DNA of 64,000 bases from JANQJA01 sp965267485 (GTDB lineage: Bacteria; Pseudomonadota; Gammaproteobacteria; Pseudomonadales; Azotimanducaceae), in assembly GCA_965267485.1 (NCBI GenBank), contig OZ254080.1:1984001-2048000 (forward strand), given 5' to 3'. Position 1 is the stretch's first letter; each line of letters opens with the position of its first letter. This document shows, one piece after another, positions 35,719-44,866 of this stretch. The position numbers and the translations under genes were made by a program. The notes under the pieces were generated by a model. It was given only the letters and a program-made list of their open reading frames with translations. It did not search any database and had not been told where the DNA came from.

Positions 35719-36735
35719 ATGGAAAAAGTGAACGTTGCGATTGCCGGGGCGACCGGCGCCGTGGGAGAGGTGATGCGCGAGATCCTCGACGAGCGCAAGT
35801 TCCCGGTTGATCAGCTGTATCTGCTCGCGAGCGAGCGCTCTGTCGGCACCAAGCTCTCCTTCGGCTCGCGGTCGATCGCGGTCGAGAATCTCGACACCTT
35901 CGATTTCAGCAAGGTCCAGATCGGGCTGTTCTCCGCAGGCGGCAGCATTTCAGCGGTTCAGGCACCCCGTGCGGCAGAGGCTGGTTGCGTGGTCGTCGAC
36001 AACACGTCGTACTTCCGACGCGACCCGGAGATTCCGCTGGTCGTGCCGGAGGTCAATCCTCACCGCATCGACGACTATCGCAAGCGGAACATCATCGCCA
36101 ACCCGAACTGTTCGACGATCCAGATGGTGGTCGCCCTGAAGCCCATCCACGATGCGGTCGGCATCACGCGAATCAACGTGGCCACGTACCAGGCGGTTTC
36201 CGGCGCCGGGCGCAGCGGCATCGAGGAACTGGCCGGCCAGACCGCTCGATTGCTCAACGGAATGGATATTGAGCGCCGGACGTTCACCAAGCAGATCGGT
36301 TTCAATGCGATTCCCCACATTGGTTCCTTTGAGGACAATGGATACACCAATGAAGAGATGAAGATGGTCTGGGAGACCCGGAAGATCTTCGAGGACGAAT
36401 CGATTGCCGTAAATCCGACCTGTGTTCGCATCCCCGTGTTCTATGGTCACTCCGAGGCGGTTCACATCGAGACCCGAGAGAAGATCTCCGCGGCTGATGC
36501 GAGGCGTCTGCTTTCAGAAGCAGAGGGCGTCGTGCTGATGGATGAGGCCGCCGACGCCGGGTATCCGACGCCGGTCCCTGAGTCGGCCGGAACTGATCCC
36601 GTATTCGTGGGCCGGGTCCGTGAGGACATCTCGATCGCTAACGGACTCGATATGTGGATCGTCTCCGACAACGTGCGTAAGGGGGCAGCCCTTAACAGTA
36701 TACAAATCGCCGAGCTTCTGCTAAAAAGACTGTAA
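35719..36735 (+). CDS. asd: Aspartate-semialdehyde dehydrogenase
   Basis: Reduces aspartyl phosphate to aspartate semialdehyde, feeding lysine, diaminopimelate, threonine and methionine synthesis. I chose the ATG at 35719 (MEKVNVAIAGATGAVGEVM), preceded by GGGGA. The 338 residues show the NADP motif GATGAVG, the catalytic Cys in NPNCSTIQMV, the YQAVSGAGRSGIEEL block and the active-site His in IPVFYGHSEAVHIET. This is the Pseudomonas-type Asd2 form. The next gene is fimV, in the usual asd-fimV-truA order. Confidence 0.96.
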   Translation: MEKVNVAIAGATGAVGEVMREILDERKFPVDQLYLLASERSVGTKLSFGSRSIAVENLDTFDFSKVQIGLFSAGGSISAVQAPRAAEAGCVVVDNTSYFRRDPEIPLVVPEVNPHRIDDYRKRNIIANPNCSTIQMVVALKPIHDAVGITRINVATYQAVSGAGRSGIEELAGQTARLLNGMDIERRTFTKQIGFNAIPHIGSFEDNGYTNEEMKMVWETRKIFEDESIAVNPTCVRIPVFYGHSEAVHIETREKISAADARRLLSEAEGVVLMDEAADAGYPTPVPESAGTDPVFVGRVREDISIANGLDMWIVSDNVRKGAALNSIQIAELLLKRL

Positions 36736-36854
36736 TAAGCGATACTTAACTCAACATCCAAAGACCATTTCGAGGTTTTTTGCGCTGCTTCCGGGGGAGT
36801 AGCAGGCGATGTCGTGAGCGGTGTCGGTTTTTGCGCGTGAGGAGAAGTATAAAA

Positions 36855-39572
36855 ATGTTAAGACGGCTCTTGTTGCTCTGCGCGCTCGCCGCCTTCGGTA
36901 GCGAGGTCGCCTACGGGTTGGGAATGGGCGAGCTCGAACTCGACTCCGCACTCAACCAGGAGTTCGACGCTGAGATCGAACTCACCAACGTTCGCGGCCT
37001 CGAGCCCCAGGAAATCCTGCCAGGGCTTGCATCACAAGACGACTTTGACCGCGTTGGCATCGAGCGCGGCTATCAGTTGCTCGATCTGCGCTTCGACGTG
37101 ATCACCAACGACGCGGGCAATCTGGCCGTCAAGATCACCAGCACCCGGCCCATCGTCGAGCCTTATCTCAATTTCCTCGTTGAAGTGCTCTGGCCGAGTG
37201 GCCGTATCCTTCGTGAATATACCGTCCTGCTCGATCCGCCCGTCTTTGGCGAACAGGGCATTCAGCGAATTGATGCACCGACGCGTCAACAACAGACCGG
37301 CCAACAGCAATCCAGACAGCAGACTCGCGAGCAGGCTGCCCCGGCGCCGGCACCCGCCCGTCGTGAGCAGGCCGCACGCACCGAGCCTGCCCCCGAAAGG
37401 CGCCTCGATCAGGGCAGCCGTTCGGGCGATGAGTACGGCATGACTGGTCCGGGCGACACGCTGTGGGCGATCGCGCTCGATACCCGGCCGAATGATTCGA
37501 TTTCGGTCCAGCAGATGATGCTGGCGCTCAAGCGCGCGAATCCGGACGCGTTCATCAACGACAACATCAACCTGCTGAAGGCCGGCCACGTGCTGCGGAT
37601 TCCGGACGCACGGGAGATTCGTGAGGAATCGTTCGAATCCGCCGTTGCCAAGGTCCGGGCCGAGAACAACGCGTTTCAGTCCTACCGCGGCGGTCAGTCA
37701 TCTGCACAGCTTGATGCCTCGCCGCGTCGGCCGGGCAGCACCGGCGGCAGCCGTCCCGCCAGTGAGGATGGCGAGCTGCGGCTGCTCGCTTCCGATGGTG
37801 GCACCGGCGGTGAGCGTGCCGGGCAGGGCGGTGGCAACAGCGCGCGTGTGGGCGAACTCGAGAACGAACTCTCGGTCGCCGAGGAAGATCTTGATCGTGC
37901 CCGTCGCGCCAACGCTGAACTCAATTCCCGCCTGACCGATCTCGAAGACCAGCTCGAAACGCTGAACGAAATCGTCAAGCTCAAGGACGACCAGCTGGCT
38001 GCACTGCGAGCCGAGGTTCAGCGACTGCAGTCCGAACCGGCGGCAGCGGCTCCTGCCGCGCCACAGCGTGCGCCCGCGTCCGGTTCACTGCTGACAAATC
38101 CACTCGTGCTTGGGGGGCTTGCGCTTCTCGTCGTGATTGCGGCAGCGGGCGGCATGATTTACATGCGGCGCAAGAACCAGACGACCGACGACTTCGCAGA
38201 GGAAGAGTTCACCGCGATCGCCTCCGAAGCCGAAGCGCCGATCGAAGAGGAAGAAGCTCCTGTCGAGGCCGCCGAAGTTGCGCTCGAAGAAGAGGAGGAA
38301 GACGTCTCTCCACAGACGTCGGACGTCATTTCCGAGGCAGAGATATACATCGCCTACGGTCGATTCCCGCAGGCCATCACGTTCCTGCAGAACGCGATGG
38401 AATCGGAGCCCGATCGCGCGGACATCCAGCTCAAGCTCCTCGAGGTCTACGTCCAGACCGAAGACGCGACGGCGTTCAACCTGCAGCTGGAGCGCCTCAA
38501 GGCACTGGGTGACGATGAGGCGACCGCGCAGGCACTGGAAATGCAGCAGCAGATTCCCGGCGCCGCCGAGGAGGCCGCGGCATCCATGGATGCGACGGTC
38601 GTCAGCAGTGAGCCGATCGCGGCGATCGACGAGCCGGCCGACGATGATGACGATCTGTCGTTCGACCTCGATGACCTGGATGCCGAGACCGAAGACGACT
38701 CGCTCGATCTCAGCGACGACGTCGAGCTCGACGATGACGCCGAGGAACTCGATATTGATCTCGAGCTGGACGATGAGGACAACACCAGCACAGCGGCAGG
38801 CGACGATACCGACCTGGACCTCGATCTCGACCTGACGGCGGACAGCACCGAAGGGGACGACGAGATCGAACTCGATCTTGACGACGACGCCGACGAAAGC
38901 ACGGGCTCAGCCTCGATCGATGACACGCTGGAACTCGGTGATGACGATCTGGATCTCGATCTGGGTGACGATGACGACAGCGACAGCGACGGCGAGATCT
39001 CACTCGACCTCGACGACGATGATGATGCGTTCGATCTGGACCTGGGTGACGATGATGATGACAGCATCGAACTCGACCTTGGCGATGACGATGATGAAAT
39101 CACGCTCGATCTCGGTGACGATGACGACAGCGAGGACGACGATGCCATCGAACTTGACCTCGGAGACGATGACGATGCTGACCTCGAATCCGAACTCGAG
39201 CAGGCTTCCAGCAGTGCAGATGACTCCCTGTCTCTCGATGACGATGATGACGATTCGTTTGAACTGAACCTCGATGACGATGACGACGATCTCGACTTGG
39301 GTCTTGATGACGACAGTGAGATCAATCTTGATCTGGGCGATGACGACGACAGCATCGACCTGGATCTGGGCGATGACGACGAAATCGATCTGGATCTCGG
39401 TGACGATGACGAACTCAATCTCGACGAGGACGCCAGCACCAAGCTCGATCTGGCTCGCGCCTACATCGACATGGGCGACACCGACGGTGCCCGCAACGTG
39501 CTGAACGAAGTCGTGGCAGAGGGTGACGAGTCGGAGAAAGCCCAGGCCAACGAGTTGCTCGAAAAGATCTAG
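36855..39572 (+). CDS. fimV: FimV-like pilus-assembly/polar hub protein
   Basis: Inner-membrane protein that organises type IV pilus machinery and cell-pole proteins. The ATG at 36855 follows GAGGAGAAG. The 905 residues contain a signal peptide (about 1-22), the N-terminal FimV domain (GMGELELDSALNQEFDAEIEL), a LysM-like domain at about 195-240 (GPGDTLWAIALDTRP), a coiled coil near 335-390, one membrane span near 412-435, an acidic TPR-bearing cytosolic part, and the C-terminal FimV motif (TKLDLARAYIDMGDTDGARN). Between about residues 595 and 860 it is dominated by DLDLGDDDD-like repeats. Confidence 0.93.
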   Translation: MLRRLLLLCALAAFGSEVAYGLGMGELELDSALNQEFDAEIELTNVRGLEPQEILPGLASQDDFDRVGIERGYQLLDLRFDVITNDAGNLAVKITSTRPIVEPYLNFLVEVLWPSGRILREYTVLLDPPVFGEQGIQRIDAPTRQQQTGQQQSRQQTREQAAPAPAPARREQAARTEPAPERRLDQGSRSGDEYGMTGPGDTLWAIALDTRPNDSISVQQMMLALKRANPDAFINDNINLLKAGHVLRIPDAREIREESFESAVAKVRAENNAFQSYRGGQSSAQLDASPRRPGSTGGSRPASEDGELRLLASDGGTGGERAGQGGGNSARVGELENELSVAEEDLDRARRANAELNSRLTDLEDQLETLNEIVKLKDDQLAALRAEVQRLQSEPAAAAPAAPQRAPASGSLLTNPLVLGGLALLVVIAAAGGMIYMRRKNQTTDDFAEEEFTAIASEAEAPIEEEEAPVEAAEVALEEEEEDVSPQTSDVISEAEIYIAYGRFPQAITFLQNAMESEPDRADIQLKLLEVYVQTEDATAFNLQLERLKALGDDEATAQALEMQQQIPGAAEEAAASMDATVVSSEPIAAIDEPADDDDDLSFDLDDLDAETEDDSLDLSDDVELDDDAEELDIDLELDDEDNTSTAAGDDTDLDLDLDLTADSTEGDDEIELDLDDDADESTGSASIDDTLELGDDDLDLDLGDDDDSDSDGEISLDLDDDDDAFDLDLGDDDDDSIELDLGDDDDEITLDLGDDDDSEDDDAIELDLGDDDDADLESELEQASSSADDSLSLDDDDDDSFELNLDDDDDDLDLGLDDDSEINLDLGDDDDSIDLDLGDDDEIDLDLGDDDELNLDEDASTKLDLARAYIDMGDTDGARNVLNEVVAEGDESEKAQANELLEKI
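38920..39420 (+). repeat. Acidic coding repeats in fimV
   Basis: DNA made of variants of CTCGATCTGGGTGACGATGAC-like units that encode repeats of the type DLDLGDDDD, ELDLGDDDD and NLDLGDDDS. At least ten units are seen. They look like a locally expanded low-complexity tract and not independent elements. Confidence 0.8.
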
Positions 39573-39581
39573 CCGCCTGTT

Positions 39582-40385
39582 TTGACCGATACGATCGCGC
39601 TGGTCGTTGCCTATCGAGGCACGGCCTTCCACGGCTTTCAGTTCCAGAACGAACGCCTGCCCACGATTCAGCGCGATCTCGAGACGGCCCTCACCCGCGT
39701 TGCCGATCATCCTGTACAGATCGTGTGTGCCGGTCGAACCGATGCCGGCGTTCACGCCACTCACCAGGTCGTCCACTTCGAAACGCATGCGACGCGCGAT
39801 CTGCGCGCCTGGGTTCGGGGCACCAACCGGTACCTCTCTGATGACATCGCCGTGACCTGGGCAGGGCGAATGCCTGACGGGTTCAGCGCGCGATTCACGG
39901 CCGAATGGCGCCGCTACCTGTACCTGATTGACAACCAGACCGTACGTTCACCGATGATGTCAGACGGCCTCACGCATGAGTGGCGGCCGCTCGATGAGGC
40001 GCGAATGAATCGCGCCGCGCAGGCCCTTGTCGGCGAACATGATTTCACCTCGTACCGTGCGGCATCCTGCAGTGCGAGGACGCCCGACCGGAACATCCAC
40101 TGGATTCGCGTCACGCGCGCGAACGATATCGTCGCTGTCGATGTTCGCGCCAACGCCTTCCTTCACCACATGGTCCGGAACATCACTGCCACGCTGATAG
40201 AAATCGGCGCGGGGCGTCAGGACGAGGCCTGGGCCGGTGAACTGCTTGCGCGCAGGGATCGGAGCATCGGTGCCGCAACGGCGCCGCCTGACGGCCTCTA
40301 TCTTATCGATGTCGGCTATCCCGACGAGATCGGGATCCAGCGTGGGCCCACCCTGCCTCACCTGTTTTCACTGCTGCCCGGGTGA
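39582..40385 (+). CDS. truA: tRNA pseudouridine(38-40) synthase
   Basis: Isomerises uridines 38, 39 and 40 in the anticodon stem-loop. The TTG start at 39582 gives MTDTIALVVAYRGTAFHGFQ, the usual TruA opening. The 267 residues contain the catalytic Asp in CAGRTDAGVHATHQVVHF and the FLHHMVRNITATLIEIGAG block. It follows fimV by 9 bp. Interestingly its substrates include the anticodon arms of the nearby tRNAs. Confidence 0.96.
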   Translation: MTDTIALVVAYRGTAFHGFQFQNERLPTIQRDLETALTRVADHPVQIVCAGRTDAGVHATHQVVHFETHATRDLRAWVRGTNRYLSDDIAVTWAGRMPDGFSARFTAEWRRYLYLIDNQTVRSPMMSDGLTHEWRPLDEARMNRAAQALVGEHDFTSYRAASCSARTPDRNIHWIRVTRANDIVAVDVRANAFLHHMVRNITATLIEIGAGRQDEAWAGELLARRDRSIGAATAPPDGLYLIDVGYPDEIGIQRGPTLPHLFSLLPG

Positions 40386-40426
40386 TACACTCGCGCGCCT
40401 TACGGGTTCGGGCGAATCGCCAAGAG

Positions 40427-41068
40427 ATGCGTACGCGGGTCAAGTTTTGCGGAATCACCAACGAGGAAGACCTCGCTGCAGCGGTGGCGGCGGGTGCTGA
40501 CGCGGTTGGTTTCAATCTGTTCGAGGGAAGTTCCCGCGCCATCGATGTCGACCGGTGCGCGTCGCTGCTGGCGCAGGTGCCGGCGCTCGTCACCACGGTT
40601 GGAATCGTCGTGAACCCGGACGAGGCCTTCATCGACGAAATCCGGCGCCGGCTGCCCTTCGATCTGCTCCAGTTTCATGGCGATGAGAGCGAAGCCTTCT
40701 GCGTCGCTTATGGGCGGCCATACATCAAGGCGATTCGGGTAGCGACGGCGGCTGATCTCGAGGAACGCGCGTATAATTTCGAGACTTCACGCGCCCTGCT
40801 GCTCGACGCTCGCGTGGATGGAGCGTGGGGTGGAACCGGCGTGACATTCGACTGGACGCTCGTTCGCGATCTGCCGAAACCCGTGTTGCTTGCAGGCGGC
40901 CTGTCTGCCGACAACGTGGGGGAGGCGATACGAGTTGCGCGCCCCTGGGCTGTCGATGTCAGCGGCGGAATTGAACAGTCGAGTCGACGAAAGGATGTCA
41001 GCAAGATGAACGCATTCATGGCGGCTGTCGCGGCAGCTGACCATTCAGTCTATGGAGATGAATCATGA
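40427..41068 (+). CDS. trpF: Phosphoribosylanthranilate isomerase
   Basis: Third step of tryptophan synthesis. I chose the ATG at 40427 (MRTRVKFCGITNEEDLAAAV); the catalytic Cys is in KFCGIT and the catalytic Asp in ALLLDARVDGAWGGTG. The 213 residues form a TIM barrel with the phosphate-binding ending LLAGGLSADNVGEAIRV and DVSGGIEQSSRRKD. Its stop overlaps trpB by 4 nt (ATGA). trpF-trpB-trpA are together; trpE, trpG, trpD and trpC are elsewhere. Confidence 0.96.
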   Translation: MRTRVKFCGITNEEDLAAAVAAGADAVGFNLFEGSSRAIDVDRCASLLAQVPALVTTVGIVVNPDEAFIDEIRRRLPFDLLQFHGDESEAFCVAYGRPYIKAIRVATAADLEERAYNFETSRALLLDARVDGAWGGTGVTFDWTLVRDLPKPVLLAGGLSADNVGEAIRVARPWAVDVSGGIEQSSRRKDVSKMNAFMAAVAAADHSVYGDES

Positions 41069-42285
41069 GCGAGGTCGGCAAGAACGAGACTTTCTCGGCA
41101 ATGCCCGATGACAAGGGGCACTTTGGGCCGTTTGGGGGTCGGTTCGTATCCGAGACGCTGATGGGCGCGCTTGGCGAACTGGAGCAGGCGTATGCCCAGC
41201 TGAAGGACGATCCGAAGTTCGTCAGCGACTTCGAGAACGATCTTGTGAACTATGTGGGCCGGCCGTCACCGCTTTATTTCGCCGAGCGCCTTACCGAGGC
41301 CGTTGGCGGCGCGCGCATTCTGCTGAAGCGCGAAGACCTGAACCACACCGGCGCGCACAAGGTGAACAACTGCATTGGTCAGGCGCTGCTCGCGCGTCAT
41401 ATGGGCAAGCCGCGGGTGATCGCGGAGACCGGCGCGGGGCAGCACGGTGTTGCGTCGGCAACGGTGGCAGCCCGGTTTGGACTCGACTGCCATGTCTACA
41501 TGGGCGCCGACGACATCGAGCGCCAGAGTCTCAATGTCTACCGCATGAAATTGCTCGGTGCCGAGGTCATTCCCGTGACGAGCGGCTCGCGTACGCTGAA
41601 GGATGCGCTTTCGGAGGCGATGCGCGACTGGGTAACCAATGTCGATGATACCTACTACATCATCGGAACGGTTGCCGGGCCCCATCCGTACCCGATGCTT
41701 GTGCGTGACTTCCAGTCGGTCATCGGACGGGAAACGAAACAGCAGTGCCAGAAGATGTTCGGCCGGCTGCCGAATGCGCTCGTCGCGTGTGTGGGCGGCG
41801 GCTCCAATGCGATGGGGATGTTCCATCCTTTCCTCGAGGATGAGGGCGTTCGGCTCATCGGCGTTGAACCCGCCGGCAAGGGGCTCGATACGGGCCAGCA
41901 CGCGGCGCCGCTCTCCCGCGGTGAGGTGGGCGTGCTTCATGGCAATCGCACCTACCTCATGCAGGATAATGAGGGGCAGATCAGCGATACGTTCTCGGTT
42001 TCAGCCGGCCTCGACTATCCTGGCGTTGGGCCTGAACATGCGTGGCTGAAAGATCTCGGTCGCGCGGAATACGTGGCCATCGGTGATGACGATGCGGTCG
42101 AAGCGTGCCGCCAGCTCAACCGCCTGGAAGGCATTCTGCCGGCGCTCGAATCGGCGCACGCCATCGCCTATACGATGAAGATGGCGAAGGACATGTCAAA
42201 GGACGACATCGTCGTGATCAACCTCTCCGGCCGGGGCGACAAGGATATCCCGACCCTCGCACGCATCGATGGAATATCGCTGTGA
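41065..42285 (+). CDS. trpB: Tryptophan synthase, beta chain
   Basis: Pyridoxal-phosphate enzyme that joins indole and serine. The 406 residues include the PLP Lys in KREDLNHTGAHKVNNCIGQA, the catalytic Glu in ETGAGQHGVASAT, the phosphate-binding CVGGGSNAMG loop and the C-terminal INLSGRGDKDIPTLAR. Overlaps both trpF and trpA by 4 nt. Confidence 0.98.
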   Translation: MSEVGKNETFSAMPDDKGHFGPFGGRFVSETLMGALGELEQAYAQLKDDPKFVSDFENDLVNYVGRPSPLYFAERLTEAVGGARILLKREDLNHTGAHKVNNCIGQALLARHMGKPRVIAETGAGQHGVASATVAARFGLDCHVYMGADDIERQSLNVYRMKLLGAEVIPVTSGSRTLKDALSEAMRDWVTNVDDTYYIIGTVAGPHPYPMLVRDFQSVIGRETKQQCQKMFGRLPNALVACVGGGSNAMGMFHPFLEDEGVRLIGVEPAGKGLDTGQHAAPLSRGEVGVLHGNRTYLMQDNEGQISDTFSVSAGLDYPGVGPEHAWLKDLGRAEYVAIGDDDAVEACRQLNRLEGILPALESAHAIAYTMKMAKDMSKDDIVVINLSGRGDKDIPTLARIDGISL

Positions 42286-43088
42286 GTCGTATTGGCAAGA
42301 GCTTTGAACGTCTGGCGCGGGAGGGCAGGAAAGCGCTGGTTACCTATGTCGTGGCCGGCGACCCCTCGCGGGAACTGACTGTTCCGCTGATGCACGAGAT
42401 GGTGGCGAACGGCGTCACTGCGATTGAACTCGGGATGCCGTTTACGGACCCGGAGGCTGAAGGGCCGGTGATCCAGCTCGCTCAGCAACGCGCGCTCGAC
42501 AATCACATCCGGATGGCTGATGTTCTCGGGATTGTCGAAGAGTTTCGTCGCGATGATGACGAGACGCCGATCATTCTCATGGGTTACCTGAATCCTGTTG
42601 AACACATGGGTTACGACAACTTCGCGCGGGCGGCTGCCAGTGCGGGCATTGACGGTACCATCATCGTGAACCTGCCGCCCGAGGAAGGCGAGTTCCTCGA
42701 TCAGGCCCTCATTGAGCACGGCATTGATCCGGTCTATCTGCTTGCTCCAACGACAACAGAGAGTCGCGCCCGCATGATTCTGGGGCGCGCCCGCGGCTTT
42801 GCCTACTACGTCTCGCTGAAGGGCACCACCGGTGCATCGACACTCAACGTGGATGAAGTCCGGGAACGGCTCGATATGATCAAGCCGATGTCTTCGCTGC
42901 CGATTGCCGTGGGCTTCGGCATCAAGAATGGAGAGTCGGCACGCAGGGTTGCCGATGGCGGCGCCGACGGCGTTGTCATTGGCGCCGCGGTGGTGAGCCT
43001 TGTCGAAGCCGGCCTGGGCAATCCGGCGGACATTCCGGCGAGCGTCGGGGCATTCGTGAAAGAGATCCGGGACGCCCTGGACGCATGA
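42282..43088 (+). CDS. trpA: Tryptophan synthase, alpha chain
   Basis: Cleaves indole-3-glycerol phosphate to indole, which is channelled to TrpB. The true start is the GTG at 42282, overlapping the trpB stop; this gives MSRIGKSFERLAREGRKALV and 268 residues with numbering that matches the Salmonella enzyme. Catalytic Glu49 is present in AIELGMPFTDP, but the second catalytic acid, Asp60, is Glu here (AEGPVIQ). The phosphate loop GFGIKNGESAR is normal. The next gene is folC; accD, which often lies between them, is absent. Confidence 0.96.
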   Translation: MSRIGKSFERLAREGRKALVTYVVAGDPSRELTVPLMHEMVANGVTAIELGMPFTDPEAEGPVIQLAQQRALDNHIRMADVLGIVEEFRRDDDETPIILMGYLNPVEHMGYDNFARAAASAGIDGTIIVNLPPEEGEFLDQALIEHGIDPVYLLAPTTTESRARMILGRARGFAYYVSLKGTTGASTLNVDEVRERLDMIKPMSSLPIAVGFGIKNGESARRVADGGADGVVIGAAVVSLVEAGLGNPADIPASVGAFVKEIRDALDA

Positions 43089-44284
43089 CGCTCGACAGCT
43101 GGCTCGACAGGATCCAGCAGCTGCATCCAAAAGCCTGGGATCTGGGTCTCGAACGCGTCGGCGAGGTCGCCCGGCGACTCGGCGTGACACGCCCGGCCCC
43201 GAAGGTCGTGCTTGTGGCCGGCACCAACGGCAAGGGCTCGACCTGCGAGATGATTGAATTGCTGGCGCGCCGCGCCGGACTGCGCGTTGGCAAGACAACC
43301 TCACCCCACCTCATTCGCTTCAACGAGCGAATCACGATCGACGGGCAGTCAGCGACTGACGATGAGATCGTTGCCGCATTCGAAGCCATCGACGATGTGC
43401 GGGGCGACATCTCGCTGAGCTACTTCGAGTTCGGCGCACTCGCCGCAATGCTGATTTTCAAACAACGCGAGGTTGATCTCGCGGTACTCGAAATCGGCCT
43501 GGGCGGCCGGCTCGACGCGATGAACGTCGTCGATCCCGATGTGTCAGTCATCACGCGCATTGCGCTCGATCACCAGGATTGGCTCGGCGATGATCGTGAG
43601 GCGATTGGTGCCGAGAAAGCGGGCATCATGCGTCCCGGCAAACCCTGTATTCTGGGTGACCCCGACCCGCCGGCCAGCGTGCTTGACGCCGCGGCGCAGT
43701 TGGGCGCGACGTTGCACCGTGTCGGCAGCGAATTTGGTGTCGATCCTGCCTCGCTCCCGACTTGCCCTGTTCCCGGCGAGAATGTTGCCGCGGCCGTCGA
43801 GGCCGCGCGTGCCCTCGGTGTCGAACTGGATACCCGGATGATCAGCGACGCGCTGGCCGGCTTCGCGTTGCCCGGACGCCGCCAGTGGGTCCGAACGCGC
43901 TATCCCACGCTGCTTGATGTGGCACATAACCCGGACGCCGCCGAGTCGCTGGCGGCGTATCTCGACGCTGAAGGCATCGTTCCATGCGATGCTGTGTTCG
44001 GCTGCTATGCGGACAAGGACATCGCTGGCCTGGTCAGGGCGATCGCGCCTCGCGTCCGGCGCTGGTATCTGGCAGCCATGGACGAGACGCGGGGCGCGAA
44101 AACCGACGAGTTGGCACGGATCGTCGGTGATTCCGATGGGGTGGTCGCGGGTGAGTATGCTAAAGTAGCCGACGCATACGAGGCGGCGCTTGAGTGTGCC
44201 GAAAAGTCCGGTGTGATCCTGATTTTCGGCTCCTTCAATATCGTTGGTGGGGCGCTCGAGCATCTCGGTGAGCAACTCCCTTGA
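43085..44284 (+). CDS. folC: Dihydrofolate synthase / folylpolyglutamate synthase
   Basis: Adds glutamate to dihydropteroate and then to folates, using ATP. The 399 residues contain the P-loop VAGTNGKGSTCEMIELL near residue 42, the TTSPHLIRFNERITIDG block, the ALEIGLGGRLDAMNV-like segment with metal ligands and the DVAHNPDAAESLAAYL motif. Its ATG overlaps the trpA stop by 4 nt. Confidence 0.95.
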   Translation: MTLDSWLDRIQQLHPKAWDLGLERVGEVARRLGVTRPAPKVVLVAGTNGKGSTCEMIELLARRAGLRVGKTTSPHLIRFNERITIDGQSATDDEIVAAFEAIDDVRGDISLSYFEFGALAAMLIFKQREVDLAVLEIGLGGRLDAMNVVDPDVSVITRIALDHQDWLGDDREAIGAEKAGIMRPGKPCILGDPDPPASVLDAAAQLGATLHRVGSEFGVDPASLPTCPVPGENVAAAVEAARALGVELDTRMISDALAGFALPGRRQWVRTRYPTLLDVAHNPDAAESLAAYLDAEGIVPCDAVFGCYADKDIAGLVRAIAPRVRRWYLAAMDETRGAKTDELARIVGDSDGVVAGEYAKVADAYEAALECAEKSGVILIFGSFNIVGGALEHLGEQLP

Positions 44285-44299
44285 CAGGGCTCCCAGGGC

Positions 44300-44866
44300 G
44301 TGGACAACAAATTGAAACAGCGGGTCACCGGGGCGATCGTCCTGACCGCGCTTGCCATCATTATTCTCCCGATGCTGCTCGACGGATCCGAAGAGGAACG
44401 TGCGCGCGTGATTGCGAACATTCCGGAGCCGCCAACCGTTGATCTGACCCGGGTATCGGCCGCAGACATCGCCGACAGCATGAAGGCGATGGAGGAGGCG
44501 AGCGAGGCGGCATTGCCGAAGCCTGCGCCGCCAGCGGATCCTCCCCCGGAAGAGACAGAAACGCCGGCGACGGCCTTCCTCCTCGACGACAATGACCTCC
44601 CCGTGAGCTGGAGCCTCCAGCTTGCGAGTTTCCAGAGCGAAGAAAACGCGCGCAGGCTTCGCGCATCGCTGCGAGAGGCCGAGTACCAGAGTTATATCCT
44701 CCAGGCGAAGACCGGGCAGGGTGAAATGTATCGGGTCTTCGTCGGTCCTGTGCTGCAGCGCAGTCAGCTGACGGCCATGGGGCAGGAGATCGAAGACAGG
44801 TTCGAACTGAAGGGGCAAATCGTTCGTTACGAAGCGACCAGCGACGATCGCCAGCTGGGCGGGTAG
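44300..44866 (+). CDS. dedD: SPOR-domain protein, DedD-like
   Basis: Bitopic inner-membrane protein recruited to the division septum. The 188 residues (GTG start at 44300) have a short cytosolic head (MDNKLKQRVTGAIVL), one membrane span at about 10-28, a Pro/Glu-rich periplasmic linker and a C-terminal SPOR domain at about 100-180 (SLQLASFQSEENARRLRASL) that binds denuded peptidoglycan. The order folC-dedD-cvpA-purF is the standard one. Confidence 0.88.
   Translation: MDNKLKQRVTGAIVLTALAIIILPMLLDGSEEERARVIANIPEPPTVDLTRVSAADIADSMKAMEEASEAALPKPAPPADPPPEETETPATAFLLDDNDLPVSWSLQLASFQSEENARRLRASLREAEYQSYILQAKTGQGEMYRVFVGPVLQRSQLTAMGQEIEDRFELKGQIVRYEATSDDRQLGG

Noticed and set aside
38447..39442. 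331-residue Ser/Arg-rich frame opposite fimV
   Set aside because: Mirror of the Asp-rich repeat tract; low complexity only.
42282..43088. trpA as a pseudogene because of Glu60
   Set aside because: Frame intact, all other motifs kept, and coupled to trpB and folC; the change is conservative.
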